Assembly (NCBI RefSeq): GCF_016125515.1
Contig: NZ_WGLO01000019.1
Span: 1-64,000, forward strand
Length of the DNA stretch: 64,000 bases
Source of the DNA: Hyphomonas sp.
GTDB lineage: Bacteria; Pseudomonadota; Alphaproteobacteria; Caulobacterales; Hyphomonadaceae
Reading direction: 5' to 3'
The stretch's first letter is position 1, and each line of letters opens with the position of its first letter. The notes under the pieces are model-generated. The model saw only the letters and a program-made list of their open reading frames with translations, ran no database searches and was not told the DNA's origin. Positions 53,193 through 63,160 of the stretch are shown piece after piece. Made by a program: the position numbers and the translations under genes.

Positions 53193-54440
53193 ATGGCGCG
53201 CACGGTACTGAAATTCGGCGGCACATCGGTCGGCGATCTGGACCGCATTGCCAATGTGGCGGAAATCGTGGCGGCCCGCGCCGCCAAAGGCGAGCACATG
53301 GCTGTGATCGTCTCGGCCATGTCGGGCGAGACCAACAAGCTGGTCGCCCTGGCGGACGGTGCGGCCGGCAAGGACCTCGCCCGGCATCTTTACGATGATG
53401 AGTACGACGTCGTGGTCGCCTCGGGCGAGCAGGTCACAGCCGGCCTTCTGGCGCTGGCCTTGCGCCGCCGGGGCCTGAAGGCCCGTTCCTGGCTCGGCTG
53501 GCAGCTGCGGCTCAAGACCGACAACAGCCATGGCCGCGCGCGGATCATGGGCTTTGACGATTCCTCGCTGCCGGACTCGGTGGATGCGGGGGAGATTGCC
53601 GTCGTGGCCGGTTTCCAGGGCGTGACCGACGATGAGCGGGTGACCACGCTCGGCCGGGGCGGTTCGGACACCAGCGCTGTGGCCGTGGCGGCCGCGCTCG
53701 GCGCGAAAGTTTGTGATATCTATACTGATGTGGACGGCGTCTACACGACCGACCCGCGCATGGTGCCCAAGGCTCGCCGGATCGACAAGATTTCGTATGA
53801 AGAGATGCTCGAGATGGCCTCGCTCGGCGCGAAAGTGCTGCAGACGCGCTCGGTCGAGCTGGCGATGAACCACAATGTCCCGGTCAGGGTGCTGTCGAGC
53901 TTCGTGAAGCCCGGCGAGGAATCCCCCGGAACGCTTGTCTGTGCAGAGGAAGAAATCGTGGAAAAGCAGGTTGTCAGCGGCGTCGCCTATTCGCGGGACG
54001 AAGCAAAGGTCACGCTCTACGGCGTTCCGGACAAGCCGGGTTCGTCGGCCAAGATCTTCTCGGCGCTGGCGAAAGCGGGTGTCAATGTAGACATGATCGT
54101 TCAGGCGAGCTCGCGCGAGGCGTCCAAGGCGAACCTCGTGTTCACTTGTACCGAGCGCGACAGCCCGTTTGCCCGCGAGACGCTGGAAAACCTCAAGGCC
54201 GAAGTCGGTTTCGAGCGGCTGGAAGTCGTGCGCGACGTGTCGAAGATCTCGATCATCGGCGTCGGCATGAAAAGCCATACCGGCGTTGCCGAGAAAATGT
54301 TCACTGCCCTGTCGGAAAAAGGCATCAACATCGATGTCATCTCGACTTCCGAGATCAAGATTTCCGTTCTGATCGGCGCCCCCTATACAGAACTGGCCGT
54401 CCGGGCCCTACATACGGCCTTCGGTCTAGACGCTGAGTGA
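53193..54440 (+). CDS. lysC: Aspartate kinase
   Basis: A 415-residue enzyme that phosphorylates aspartate, the first step to lysine, threonine, methionine and aspartate semialdehyde. The kinase domain starts with TVLKFGGTSVGDLDRIANVA and has TTLGRGGSDTSAVAVAAALGA and YTDVDGVYTTDPR. Two ACT domains at the C-terminus (about 265-415) suggest feedback by amino acids. Its product pathway also feeds the carboxynorspermidine enzyme. The ATG at 53193 begins the conserved MARTVLKFGG. The ptsP frame overlaps its stop. Confidence 0.96.
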   Translation: MARTVLKFGGTSVGDLDRIANVAEIVAARAAKGEHMAVIVSAMSGETNKLVALADGAAGKDLARHLYDDEYDVVVASGEQVTAGLLALALRRRGLKARSWLGWQLRLKTDNSHGRARIMGFDDSSLPDSVDAGEIAVVAGFQGVTDDERVTTLGRGGSDTSAVAVAAALGAKVCDIYTDVDGVYTTDPRMVPKARRIDKISYEEMLEMASLGAKVLQTRSVELAMNHNVPVRVLSSFVKPGEESPGTLVCAEEEIVEKQVVSGVAYSRDEAKVTLYGVPDKPGSSAKIFSALAKAGVNVDMIVQASSREASKANLVFTCTERDSPFARETLENLKAEVGFERLEVVRDVSKISIIGVGMKSHTGVAEKMFTALSEKGINIDVISTSEIKISVLIGAPYTELAVRALHTAFGLDAE

Positions 54441-54463
54441 TCAGCCATCCCGTTCGGGAGATC

Positions 54464-56734
54464 ATGCCTTACAATATGCCGGCCACCCGCGTGCTCATGA
54501 ACAACCTTCGCCAGGTGATGGCGGAGGATGGAGACACGCGTTCCCGGCTCGACCATGTGGTGCGCCTGATCGCGACGACAATGGTGGCGGATGTGTGCTC
54601 GATCTACGTGCGCGAGGCAGATGGCGCCTTGCTGCTGATCGCCACCGAAGGCCTGAGGCCGGAAGCCGTGAACAAGACCCGCTTGACCGAGAACGAAGGC
54701 CTTGTCGGCTTCGTGGCACGCACCGCCGAACCGATTGCGATCGAGGATGCGCCGCGCCATCCGGCCTTCTCCTACCGGCCGGAAACGGGCGAAGACCCGT
54801 TCCACGCCTTCCTCGGCGTGCCGATCCTGCGTACCGGCGGCGTGACCGGTGTCCTGGTCGTACAGAACCAGACCGAGCGCACATATGGCGAGGAAGAAAT
54901 CGACACGCTGCAGACCATTTCCATGGTTCTGGCCGAGATCGTCCACACGCTGAACGAGGCGCCGTCGCCGCAATCCGCGCCTGATCGGCGCATGCGTGGG
55001 GCGGGGGGCGGCAACCTCAAAGGCCGGGTCTTCTGCGAAGGCCTCGGGTTCGGTCGCGCCGTACTTCATGATCCTGTCGTGCCGCCGGCGAAGTTCTTTG
55101 CTGCCGATCAGGTCCAGGAAGCCGAGCGCCTGAACCAGGGTCTCGTGGACCTGCGGGCGGCGATCGACCGGATGATGCTGATCGACGGCGCCGCATTGGG
55201 GGAGGACCCCCGCGACGTGATGGAGACCTACCGGCTGCTGGCATACGACACGTCCTGGGCGGAGAAGTTGCACGAAGGCATCCGGGCGGGCCTGTCCGCT
55301 GAGGCGTCGGTCGACCGTGCCCGGCGCGAACACCGCGCCAAGCTGCAGCATGCCCGCGACCCCTACTTGCGCGAGCGGCTGCATGATCTGGAAGACCTGG
55401 ACAACCGGCTGTTGCGCGTGCTGGGCGGGGAAGAGGGCAAGCTGCTGATTACCGGAGACGAAAGCGTGCTGGTGGCGCGCCGTCTCGGGCCCGCCGAACT
55501 GCTGGAATACGCCAAGGCGGGCCTCAAGGGTCTGCTGATGGAGGAGGCTGCGGCCTCCTCGCACGCCGCCATCGTGGCGCGCGCGCTCGGCATTCCGGCC
55601 ATCGGCGGTATCGAGGGGCTGACAACCCGGATCGAACAGGGCGACTACATCATTGTCGATGCCGAAGAGGGCAGCGTCCATATCCGGCCGGACGATGTCG
55701 TCTACGACGCTTACCGGTCGCGGGTCGCGCTTCGCTCGGAGCGTCAGGCGGAATATGCCAAGCTGAAAGGCCTTCCCGCCCGCACGCTGGACGGCACGGA
55801 CGTATCGCTGATGCTCAATGCGGGCCTCGATCTGGACCTCGACATGCTCGAGCAGGCGGGCGCTGACGGAGTCGGCCTGTTCCGCACGGAATTCCAGTTC
55901 CTCGTGTCGGAATCGCTGCCGCGCCTGGAAGACCAGATATCGCTCTACAAGCGTGTACTGGACCGTGCGGCCGGCCGGCCGGTGGTCTTTCGCACACTGG
56001 ATCTGGGCGGTGACAAGGTCCTGCCGGCGCTGAGCCAGTTGCGGGAAGAAAATCCGGCGTTGGGCTGGCGGTCGATCCGCTTCGCGCTCGATCACAAGGG
56101 CCTGTTTCGCCGGCAGTTGAGGGCGCTGGTGCGGGCCTCCGGCGAGCGCCCGCTGACCGTCATGTTCCCGATGGTGACCATTCCGGAAGAGTACCGCGCG
56201 GCCAAAGCGCTGCTCATGGAAGAAATTGCCTGGAGCGCAAAAAAGACCGGCAAGCAGCCCTCGAGGCTGGAAGTCGGCGTGATGCTGGAAACCCCTGCGC
56301 TGGGCTTTGCGATGCAGGACCTCGGCCCGGAGGTCGATTTCCTCTCGGTCGGCACCAACGATCTGCTACAGTTCTTCTTCGCTGCGGACCGGATGACCCC
56401 GTCGGTCAGCGAACGCTATGACCTCGTTGACCCCGCGGCGCTGCGGTACCTGAAAATGGTCGCGGAGATCTGCAAGGCGCACAAGATCCGCTTGTCGGTC
56501 TGCGGAGAGGCCACAGCGTCGCCCCCTGTTGCGCTGTGTTTTGCGGCGCTCGGCTATACCAGCCTCTCAATGGCGGCCTCGGCGATCGGCCCGGTCAAAC
56601 AGGCGCTCCGGAAAGTGGACCTCAATGCGTTCCGCAAGGGTCTTTTCGAGCGGATGGACAAACCGAACGGATCGTTCCGTAACCAAGTGTTAGCACTTGC
56701 GGCCGAGCATGGCATCGACACTGCTGACAGTTGA
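54464..56734 (+). CDS. ptsP: Phosphoenolpyruvate-protein phosphotransferase with GAF domain (PtsP, EI-Ntr)
   Basis: A 756-residue EI-Ntr, first kinase of the nitrogen phosphotransferase relay that passes phosphate from PEP to NPr and EIIA-Ntr. An N-terminal GAF domain (about 15-150) fits the glutamine/2-oxoglutarate-sensing input of this protein. The phosphohistidine lies in EEAAASSHAAIVARALGIPAI, and the C-terminal PEP-binding barrel has GLFRTEFQFL, FRTLDLGGDKVLP and VGTNDLLQFFFAADR. ATG 54464 follows GGGAG closely; GTG 54437, which overlaps the lysC stop, is the alternative. Confidence 0.95.
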   Translation: MPYNMPATRVLMNNLRQVMAEDGDTRSRLDHVVRLIATTMVADVCSIYVREADGALLLIATEGLRPEAVNKTRLTENEGLVGFVARTAEPIAIEDAPRHPAFSYRPETGEDPFHAFLGVPILRTGGVTGVLVVQNQTERTYGEEEIDTLQTISMVLAEIVHTLNEAPSPQSAPDRRMRGAGGGNLKGRVFCEGLGFGRAVLHDPVVPPAKFFAADQVQEAERLNQGLVDLRAAIDRMMLIDGAALGEDPRDVMETYRLLAYDTSWAEKLHEGIRAGLSAEASVDRARREHRAKLQHARDPYLRERLHDLEDLDNRLLRVLGGEEGKLLITGDESVLVARRLGPAELLEYAKAGLKGLLMEEAAASSHAAIVARALGIPAIGGIEGLTTRIEQGDYIIVDAEEGSVHIRPDDVVYDAYRSRVALRSERQAEYAKLKGLPARTLDGTDVSLMLNAGLDLDLDMLEQAGADGVGLFRTEFQFLVSESLPRLEDQISLYKRVLDRAAGRPVVFRTLDLGGDKVLPALSQLREENPALGWRSIRFALDHKGLFRRQLRALVRASGERPLTVMFPMVTIPEEYRAAKALLMEEIAWSAKKTGKQPSRLEVGVMLETPALGFAMQDLGPEVDFLSVGTNDLLQFFFAADRMTPSVSERYDLVDPAALRYLKMVAEICKAHKIRLSVCGEATASPPVALCFAALGYTSLSMAASAIGPVKQALRKVDLNAFRKGLFERMDKPNGSFRNQVLALAAEHGIDTADS

Positions 56735-56834
56735 AGCGTGTTGCGGCAGCAGATACACGGCCCTACGTTGTATTGGACCGGATCTTGCCCCGATTTCATT
56801 TGGTGGCTGATTTGGTCAATGAGATTGGTAGACA

Positions 56835-57818
56835 ATGGCACAAAACGTATCGCCAGAGCCGGAAAACACAGCAAAACCCGGAGAAGAAGATCGGGTGGAA
56901 GATAACGGAACGAACCGTTCTAACGTGATGCCGATATCGCCCGTGGCGGCCCGGCAGCTGGATGCGCACGAGCGCCGCCAGCGCGCAGACGAGATTTTCC
57001 GGTCCGGACAGTATGAGGGCGAAGAGCTCCGCATGGGGCAGGTGCTGCGCCGCGTCCGCGAATCGCTGGGCCTCGATCTGGCCGAAATCGCCAGGATCTC
57101 GCGCATCCGCGAGAATTTCCTGATGGCGATCGAGCGGATGGAGCTGCAGACCATCGCGAAGGGCTATCTCGTGCCCTACCTGATCGCCTATTCGAAGTAC
57201 TTGGGCCTGCCCGAGCAGGATGTCGTCCAGCGTTACACGCGCGAGTGCGGCGCGGTCGACGAGGTAAAGACTTCGGCGCCAGTGCCGAAAATCGGCCAGA
57301 TCAAGAAGAATTCCAGCAATGTGCCGCTGATCGCGGCGATTGGCGGCGCGTTGGTCGTGTTCCTTGCCGGCGTGGTGACCGCAGTGGTCCTGATGAACAA
57401 AGGCCCGGAAGAAGTCGTTTCGCCGACGGTTGTGGCCGTCAGCGGGGCCCGCGACAGCCTATTCGCCGATACCGATGCCGCCACGGCGGTGCCGACCGAC
57501 CTGCCGCTGGAAATCGTGGCGGTCCGTCAGGGCTGGCTGGAAATTCGTGGATCGGATGGCACCATCTTCCTCAGCCGCACGATGGCAGAGGGCGAGAACT
57601 ATTTCCCGCGCCTGAAAGCCGGTTGGACCGTTTCGGCCCGCAATGGCGGTGCCTTCGAGTGGCGCGTGGGAGACCTGTCGGTGGGCCCGCTTGGCCCCGA
57701 AGGCGCCCAGGTGTTCTCGGTGAGCGTGGATGATCAGTTGGTGCATGCCGCCGAAGTGGTTGCGCAGGCCGCTGCAGAAGTGCCTCCGGTTGCCGCTAAC
57801 GGCAACGCGGCTCAGTAG
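56835..57818 (+). CDS. RodZ-like helix-turn-helix membrane protein
   Basis: A 327-residue bitopic protein. A cytoplasmic HTH (about 67-130) reads MGQVLRRVRESLGLDLAEIARISRIRENFLMAIE and AKGYLVPYLIAYSKYLGL. A membrane helix (about 158-188, IAAIGGALVVFLAGVVTAVVL) and a periplasmic DUF4115 domain (about 220-305, LPLEIVAVRQGWLEIRGSDG) follow. This is the layout of RodZ, which links MreB to the cell-wall machinery. Gene order before ispG supports it, as bacterial rodZ genes often precede ispG. Confidence 0.9.
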   Translation: MAQNVSPEPENTAKPGEEDRVEDNGTNRSNVMPISPVAARQLDAHERRQRADEIFRSGQYEGEELRMGQVLRRVRESLGLDLAEIARISRIRENFLMAIERMELQTIAKGYLVPYLIAYSKYLGLPEQDVVQRYTRECGAVDEVKTSAPVPKIGQIKKNSSNVPLIAAIGGALVVFLAGVVTAVVLMNKGPEEVVSPTVVAVSGARDSLFADTDAATAVPTDLPLEIVAVRQGWLEIRGSDGTIFLSRTMAEGENYFPRLKAGWTVSARNGGAFEWRVGDLSVGPLGPEGAQVFSVSVDDQLVHAAEVVAQAAAEVPPVAANGNAAQ

Positions 57819-57905
57819 TCGCCCCGCCCCAGACCCTTTACCTGCAGCGCGCGCAGCGCCACATGAGGGGCTGACAGGAAGCCCGAAAAGGCGCTGAATA
57901 AGCCC

Positions 57906-59039
57906 ATGAGCCACAATCCAATCCGTCCCTGGCGCAATATCGAGCGCCGAAAGTCCCGCCAGATCCGTGTGGGCAACGTGCTGGTCGGCGGTGATGCGCC
58001 GATCGCCGTGCAGACCATGACCAATACGCCGACCGAGGATGCGGATGCGACCATCCAGCAGATCCTGCGCGCGGCCGAAGCGGGCGTCGATATCGTGCGC
58101 GTCTCTTGCCCGACCGAAGAGTCGACCGCCGCCATGCGCGCCATCTGCAAGGCCAGCCCGGTGCCGATCGTGGCGGACATCCATTTCCACTACAAGCGCG
58201 GGATCGAAGCGGCAGAAGCGGGTGCAGCGTGCCTGCGGATCAATCCCGGCAATATCGGATCGCATGCACGCGTGAAGGAAGTCGTCGCCGCCGCACGTGC
58301 CAATGGCTGTTCGATGCGCATCGGCGTCAATGGCGGCAGCCTGGAGCGGCACTTGCTGGAGAAATACGGGGAGCCGTGTCCGGACGCGATGGTGGAAAGC
58401 GCGCTGGACCATGCGCGCATTCTAGATGATCTGGGCTTCCACGATTACAAGATCTCGGTGAAAGCCTCGGACATGTTCCTCACCGTGGCAGCGTACCAGC
58501 TGCTGGCGGAGGCGACCGATGCGCCACTGCACCTCGGTATCACCGAGGCGGGCGGTCTGCGCACGGGGACGGTGAAGTCCTCTATCGGCATGGGCGCACT
58601 GCTCTGGGCCGGCATCGGCGATACGATCCGCGTGTCGCTCTCGGCCGATCCTGTCGAAGAAGTGAAAGTCGGCTACGAGATGCTGAAATCTCTCGGCCTG
58701 CGAACCCGGGGCGTCAACATCGTCGCGTGCCCGAGCTGCGCACGTCAGGGCTTTGACGTAATCTCTACTGTTGAGATTCTTGAAAAGCGGCTCGCGCATA
58801 TTTCCGAACCGATCTCGTTGTCGATCATCGGCTGCGTGGTGAACGGTCCCGGTGAAGCGGCGCTGACCGATCTCGGATTCACGGGCGGCGGCAAGGAAAG
58901 CGGCAAGATGTTCGTGGCCGGACGGCCGGATCACAATGTTTCGAATGCTGATATGGTCGAACACATCGTGAAACTGGTCGAGGAGAAGGCCGCGAAGATG
59001 AAAGCCCAACGCGACGCCGAGCAGGTGCCAGCGGAGTAG
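57906..59039 (+). CDS. ispG: 4-hydroxy-3-methylbut-2-en-1-yl diphosphate synthase
   Basis: A 377-residue iron-sulfur enzyme of the MEP isoprenoid pathway. The start region [30 protein letters not shown] (in overlapping parts) and [28 protein letters not shown] are typical. Cluster ligands lie in [13 protein letters not shown] and [11 protein letters not shown]. Length is that of short bacterial IspG. It lies downstream of the rodZ-like gene with 87 bases between. Confidence 0.97.
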   Translation: MSHNPIRPWRNIERRKSRQIRVGNVLVGGDAPIAVQTMTNTPTEDADATIQQILRAAEAGVDIVRVSCPTEESTAAMRAICKASPVPIVADIHFHYKRGIEAAEAGAACLRINPGNIGSHARVKEVVAAARANGCSMRIGVNGGSLERHLLEKYGEPCPDAMVESALDHARILDDLGFHDYKISVKASDMFLTVAAYQLLAEATDAPLHLGITEAGGLRTGTVKSSIGMGALLWAGIGDTIRVSLSADPVEEVKVGYEMLKSLGLRTRGVNIVACPSCARQGFDVISTVEILEKRLAHISEPISLSIIGCVVNGPGEAALTDLGFTGGGKESGKMFVAGRPDHNVSNADMVEHIVKLVEEKAAKMKAQRDAEQVPAE

Positions 59040-59041
59040 GG

Positions 59042-59575
59042 TCAGGCGGGCCCGCAGGTGCTGATCGGAACGAGCGCGGCTGCGGCGTCATAGAGGTCCT
59101 GGCTGGGCGCGAGGCGGCGGACCAGGGCGAGCGCTTCGGGATCCTTCACGCGCACAACCGTTTCTCCTTCAGCGGCAGTAACGGTCTGGTCCGTCAAGGC
59201 GACCACGACGGTCAGCTTGCCAGGCGCGTCAGGCTGGCGTGCGTCCAGAGAACCGGCATAGATATTGTCCGTATGCGCATCAAAGATGGATAGAGAGCCA
59301 TATTCGGGCCAGGTCGGAACAGACAGGGTCACCGATCCGCCGCTGAGGTCGATCAAGCAGATGGCATAGGCGAGGTCGGGTGCCGGACGCACGATAGTCT
59401 GGGTTTGCGGAGTGACGCGTGGGCTCATTTGCCAACTATGGGTCGGCAGGCCTGCGTCGAGAAAACGGCTGCGGGCCTTGCCCATGATATAGCCGGGCAG
59501 GGCATTCAGCACTGTAAAATGGACGGCCACCAAACCGGCGACAAAACCCGTTGTGCCGATCACCGGGAAACGCAT
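59042..59575 (-). CDS. DUF1254 domain protein
   Basis: A 177-residue protein with an N-terminal membrane segment (IGTTGFVAGLVAVHFTVLNAL). The later region RPAPDLAYAICLIDLSGGSVTLSVPTWPEYGSLSIFDAHTDN resembles DUF1254. Function unknown. Its start overlaps the stop of the upstream DUF1214 gene (ATGA), so the two halves of what is a single protein in other bacteria are separate, coupled genes here. Confidence 0.8.
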   Translation of the reverse strand: MRFPVIGTTGFVAGLVAVHFTVLNALPGYIMGKARSRFLDAGLPTHSWQMSPRVTPQTQTIVRPAPDLAYAICLIDLSGGSVTLSVPTWPEYGSLSIFDAHTDNIYAGSLDARQPDAPGKLTVVVALTDQTVTAAEGETVVRVKDPEALALVRRLAPSQDLYDAAAALVPISTCGPA

Positions 59576-60174
59576 CAGCCAGCCTCCCCGCAGCTGATCT
59601 TCTCGATGCCGGGCGGGCTGAGCGTGCCAATCGGGTTTTCGATCAGGGCGGCTTCCGGTTTGTAGAGGCGCAGCGTCAGGTCGAACGAACCGGCCGCGCG
59701 GCTGGAGACCCAGCCGCCCTCCGCTGGGATGGGCGACACGGTGAAGGACCAGGCGGTCGGGTCTCCGGCGGCGACCGCGTCAGTCAGGTCATAGGACAGG
59801 GCATTGTCGGTATTGTCAGGCAAATAGCTCTCGTCATTGTAAAGTGTGACCGACCACCATTGTGCGGGCAGGGCGCCGCCGACGACCTTGTAGGTGCAGG
59901 CGTCGGTGAGGCGATCGCCGTCATCGTCGGTGTTGCGGGTGAAATAGACGGCTTCGGTTTTGGTCAGCGCCAGAAGGCCGTGTCGGGCAACGCGGGCGCG
60001 GGTCCAGGGATTGGCGGCGGCGGAGCCGATGGTCCAGTCACTGACCCAGTCCTTCACATCGATATTGCCGCTGAGGTTTACGCTGGAGCCCACGATTCCG
60101 GCAGCGGCCAGCGCGCTGCCGAGGCCCACCAAGGCGCCGAGGATCAATCCAACAAGAGCACTGACTATCTTCAT
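59575..60174 (-). CDS. DUF1214 domain protein
   Basis: A 199-residue protein with a signal or anchor helix (MKIVSALVGLILGALVGLGSALAA). The mature part has the DUF1214 features, including GALPAQWWSVTLYNDESYLPDNTDNALSYDL, PTAWSFTVSPIPAEGGW and the LTLRLYKPEAALIENP end. Role unknown. ATG 60174 begins the signal peptide; a longer frame is without homology. It overlaps the DUF1254 gene. Confidence 0.82.
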   Translation of the reverse strand: MKIVSALVGLILGALVGLGSALAAAGIVGSSVNLSGNIDVKDWVSDWTIGSAAANPWTRARVARHGLLALTKTEAVYFTRNTDDDGDRLTDACTYKVVGGALPAQWWSVTLYNDESYLPDNTDNALSYDLTDAVAAGDPTAWSFTVSPIPAEGGWVSSRAAGSFDLTLRLYKPEAALIENPIGTLSPPGIEKISCGEAG

Positions 60175-60285
60175 TCGAACACGGTATCGTGACGGGACAC
60201 GGACGCAAGCCGGCTTGAAACCTGCTGGGCGCTGGCAGCGGATATTGCTAGCAAGGGCGTCGCAGAGCATCGGTCGGAGCGCACT

Positions 60286-61578
60286 ATGATCTTACGAATA
60301 TTGCGGTGGGCGGGCCTGACATTTCTGGCGGCTCTGACCCTGCTGGTCGCGTCAAGCTGTACGATGCTCGGGCTGAATTATGCCAGTCTGGAGACCGCGA
60401 ACAAGGCGTCGCCGATGCCGCCTCTGGATTTTGCGCGCCTGCAGACTCCCGATGGCCGCGCCGAGGCAATGCAGATGCTGGAAGACACGCTGTACGGTCC
60501 CTGGCCGGTCGGGCTGCCCGTCAGCACGGGCGTCTGGCGGATGATCAATCCCGACTATCTGGACGGCAAGGGCACGCTGGAGGAGCTGGACATCACGATC
60601 GGCCAGGGGCCGGGTGCGCGCCTGTTTCATCTGGTGGCCGCATTTCCAAAAGCGGCCGCACACAACCCGGTGGTCATCAGCCAGACCTTCAGCTCGAACT
60701 GCGCCACTTTTCCGGGCGAGGCTGTGACCAGCCAAGACGGTGATCCGTGTACGGCGGGCGACAACGGTCCGATGGTCACCTTCCTGGTGACCCATATGTT
60801 CGGCGAATACATCTCCGAGGCGCCGGTTGATCGCTTCTTCGATGCGGGCCTCGTCTATGCCAGTTTTCATGCGGGCGACTTCATCCCTGACAGCGAGGCG
60901 CTGGCCCCGAAGGCGCTCGCCGGACTTGGCGCGGAAGTGAACCCCACGAGCGCGCTCATGGCCTGGGCGTACGCATATTCCGCGGTCATCGATGCCTTCG
61001 AGCATGATCCGCGGGTCGATATCCACCAGACGTCCGTGATGGGACATTCCCGGCATGGCAAGGCCGCGCTGCTCGCCACCATCTGGGATCCGCGTATCGA
61101 GGCCGTGGTAGCGCATCAATCAGGATTTGCAGGCTCAGCGCTGTCGCGTTCGCAGACCGGTGAAACACTGGCGCGCATGGCGAAAAGCTACCCGCACTGG
61201 CTGGCGCCGGATGCTGGCAAGTATGCGGCCAATCCGTACCTGCTGCCGTTTGACCAGCACCTGCTGCTGGCGCTCATTGCGCCGCGCCGGCTGTTCCTCG
61301 GCAATGGCCGACGGGATGTGTGGTCGGATCCGAATTCGAGTTTCAGGGCCGCGAAGGCCGCAAGTGCGATGTGGGAGGTTGATGGAACGCCCGGGCTCGA
61401 ACAGGACAGCATGCGGACCTTCGATTCTGCAGACGGCATCGTCTGGTGGCTGCGCCCGGGCGGCCACAGCATCGTCGATGAGGACATCGAGGCGTTCATC
61501 GCTTTCCTGAAAGCACGCCCCACACCTTCCGCAGCGTCACCGCCAGCCGAGTTGCCAACAGTAGCGGCACCCGGATAG
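60286..61578 (+). CDS. CE15-like glucuronoyl esterase lipoprotein
   Basis: A 430-residue exported alpha/beta hydrolase with lipobox VASSC (residues about 21-25). The nucleophile elbow GHSRHGKAALLA matches the GCSRxGK motif of carbohydrate esterase family 15 (4-O-methylglucuronoyl methylesterases), and AHQSGFAGSALSR, PFDQHLLLALIAPRRLFLGNGRRDVWSDP and the catalytic histidine in RPGGHSI follow. CE15 enzymes cleave lignin-glucuronoxylan esters. Residues 40-100 differ from typical CE15, so the substrate is unsure. GGAG lies seven bases before the ATG. It stands alone. Confidence 0.8.
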   Translation: MILRILRWAGLTFLAALTLLVASSCTMLGLNYASLETANKASPMPPLDFARLQTPDGRAEAMQMLEDTLYGPWPVGLPVSTGVWRMINPDYLDGKGTLEELDITIGQGPGARLFHLVAAFPKAAAHNPVVISQTFSSNCATFPGEAVTSQDGDPCTAGDNGPMVTFLVTHMFGEYISEAPVDRFFDAGLVYASFHAGDFIPDSEALAPKALAGLGAEVNPTSALMAWAYAYSAVIDAFEHDPRVDIHQTSVMGHSRHGKAALLATIWDPRIEAVVAHQSGFAGSALSRSQTGETLARMAKSYPHWLAPDAGKYAANPYLLPFDQHLLLALIAPRRLFLGNGRRDVWSDPNSSFRAAKAASAMWEVDGTPGLEQDSMRTFDSADGIVWWLRPGGHSIVDEDIEAFIAFLKARPTPSAASPPAELPTVAAPG

Positions 61579-61612
61579 ACCTTCCCGAAACAATCAGTTG
61601 GGAGGCTGAACC

Positions 61613-62044
61613 ATGTCCGTCGAAATCGAATTCCTGAAGCCTGTCCTGGCGCTGGTCCTGTGGACCTGCGTGATGTGGATCTGGATGTATGCGCTGCGGT
61701 TGCCAGCCTTTTCGAAAGCCGGGATCAACCCGGATGACGCCCGCCACCCCGGGACGTATGGCGACAAGCTGCCGGCGCACGTCCGGTCGGCGGCCGACAA
61801 CTACAACCATCTGCACGAGCAGCCGACGATCTTCTACGCCCTGATGTTCTTCATGGCATTGACCGGCGGGGCCGATTCGACCGCGACCCTGGTTGCCTGG
61901 ATCTATGTCGCCCTGCGGGTGGTGCACTCGTTCGTGCAGATCGTGATCGGCAAGGTGCTGCTGCGTTTCCTCGTCTTTACGGCCGGCACATTCTGCCTGT
62001 TCTTCCTGGCCGGACGCGAGGCGCTGCGCGTCTTCGCCGGCTAA
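61613..62044 (+). CDS. MAPEG-family membrane protein
   Basis: A 143-residue inner-membrane protein with four helices, including FLKPVLALVLWTCVMWIWMY, TIFYALMFFMALTGG and LRFLVFTAGTFCLFFLAG. The MAPEG segment AADNYNHLHEQPTIFYALMF carries the conserved polar residues (N-x-x-x-E region). MAPEG proteins include glutathione S-transferases and related membrane enzymes; bacterial ones are mostly unassigned. GGGAGG precedes the ATG. Confidence 0.88.
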   Translation: MSVEIEFLKPVLALVLWTCVMWIWMYALRLPAFSKAGINPDDARHPGTYGDKLPAHVRSAADNYNHLHEQPTIFYALMFFMALTGGADSTATLVAWIYVALRVVHSFVQIVIGKVLLRFLVFTAGTFCLFFLAGREALRVFAG

Positions 62045-62083
62045 GGCTTCCAACCAGTGTGAAACCGGATTAAAGGGCGGCGC

Positions 62084-63160
62084 ATGGCCTCCCTCTCCCT
62101 AACACGCCTCCAGCAGGTGATCGACCGGTACGAGGAGGTCGAGGCCCGAATGGGCGCGACCTCCGACTCCAAAGAGATCATTACCCTGTCCAAGGAACAT
62201 TCCGAACTCCGCCCTGTGGTGGAGAAGGCCCGCGAGCTGTTGGCTGCGCGCCGCGGCCTGAAGGACGCCGAGGCGCTGGCCTCTGCCGGCGACCCCGAGA
62301 TGGCCGAACTCGCCCGGATGGAGATCGGGGAGCTCAAGGACCAGCTGCCTGCCCTCGAACAGGCGATGCAGATCCTGCTGCTGCCCAAAGACGTCGACGA
62401 TACAGCGAACGTGGTGCTCGAAGTGCGGGCAGGGACGGGCGGTGACGAAGCGGCCCTGTTCGCCGGGGACCTTTTCCGGATGTACCTGCGCTATGCTCAG
62501 CTCATGGGCTGGAAGGTCGAGATCGTCGATGCCTCGGAAGGCGAGGCGGGTGGCTACAAGGAAATCATCGCGAACGTTTCAGGCGACGGCGTATTCGGCC
62601 GCATGAAATGGGAGAGCGGCGTGCACCGGGTACAGCGGGTGCCGGCGACTGAAACGCAAGGACGGATCCACACTTCGGCTGCGACGGTCGCCGTGCTGCC
62701 GGCGCCTGAGAATATCGAGATCGACGTCCGGCCCGAAGATATCCGTATCGATACAATGCGCGCTTCGGGCGCAGGCGGGCAGCACGTCAACAAAACCGAC
62801 TCGGCCGTGCGCATCACCCACTTTGCCAGCGGTATCGTGGTGACGAGTTCTGAAAAGTCCCAGCACGTCAATCGCGAGAAGGCGATGGATCAGCTGAAGA
62901 TCCGCCTCTACGAGAAGATGCGTCAGGAGCGCGACTCCGCGCGCGCCGAAGCCCGCGCCACGATGGTCGGCACGGGCGACCGCAGCCAGAAGGTGCGTAC
63001 TTACAACTATCCGGAGAACCGGGTGACAGATCACCGGATCGGCCTGACGCTGTATTCGCTCGACCGGATCATCGCCGGCGACAAGCTGAACGACGTGATC
63101 GAAGCTCTGATCACGGAAGACCAGGCCCGCAAGCTTGCGGCGATGGAGGCCGGCGCTTGA
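62084..63160 (+). CDS. prfA: Peptide chain release factor 1
   Basis: A 358-residue release factor that reads UAA and UAG. The codon-recognition element is the PAT in [18 protein letters not shown], and the catalytic GGQ is in [18 protein letters not shown] (about 227-244). The N-terminal helical domain and C-terminal PCRF domain complete the usual length. The prmC gene overlaps its stop. Confidence 0.97.
   Translation: MASLSLTRLQQVIDRYEEVEARMGATSDSKEIITLSKEHSELRPVVEKARELLAARRGLKDAEALASAGDPEMAELARMEIGELKDQLPALEQAMQILLLPKDVDDTANVVLEVRAGTGGDEAALFAGDLFRMYLRYAQLMGWKVEIVDASEGEAGGYKEIIANVSGDGVFGRMKWESGVHRVQRVPATETQGRIHTSAATVAVLPAPENIEIDVRPEDIRIDTMRASGAGGQHVNKTDSAVRITHFASGIVVTSSEKSQHVNREKAMDQLKIRLYEKMRQERDSARAEARATMVGTGDRSQKVRTYNYPENRVTDHRIGLTLYSLDRIIAGDKLNDVIEALITEDQARKLAAMEAGA

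Noticed and set aside
54383-56095. Minus-strand open frame of 570 codons opposite ptsP
   Set aside because: PtsP on the plus strand explains the coding signal, and the antisense frame has no motif.
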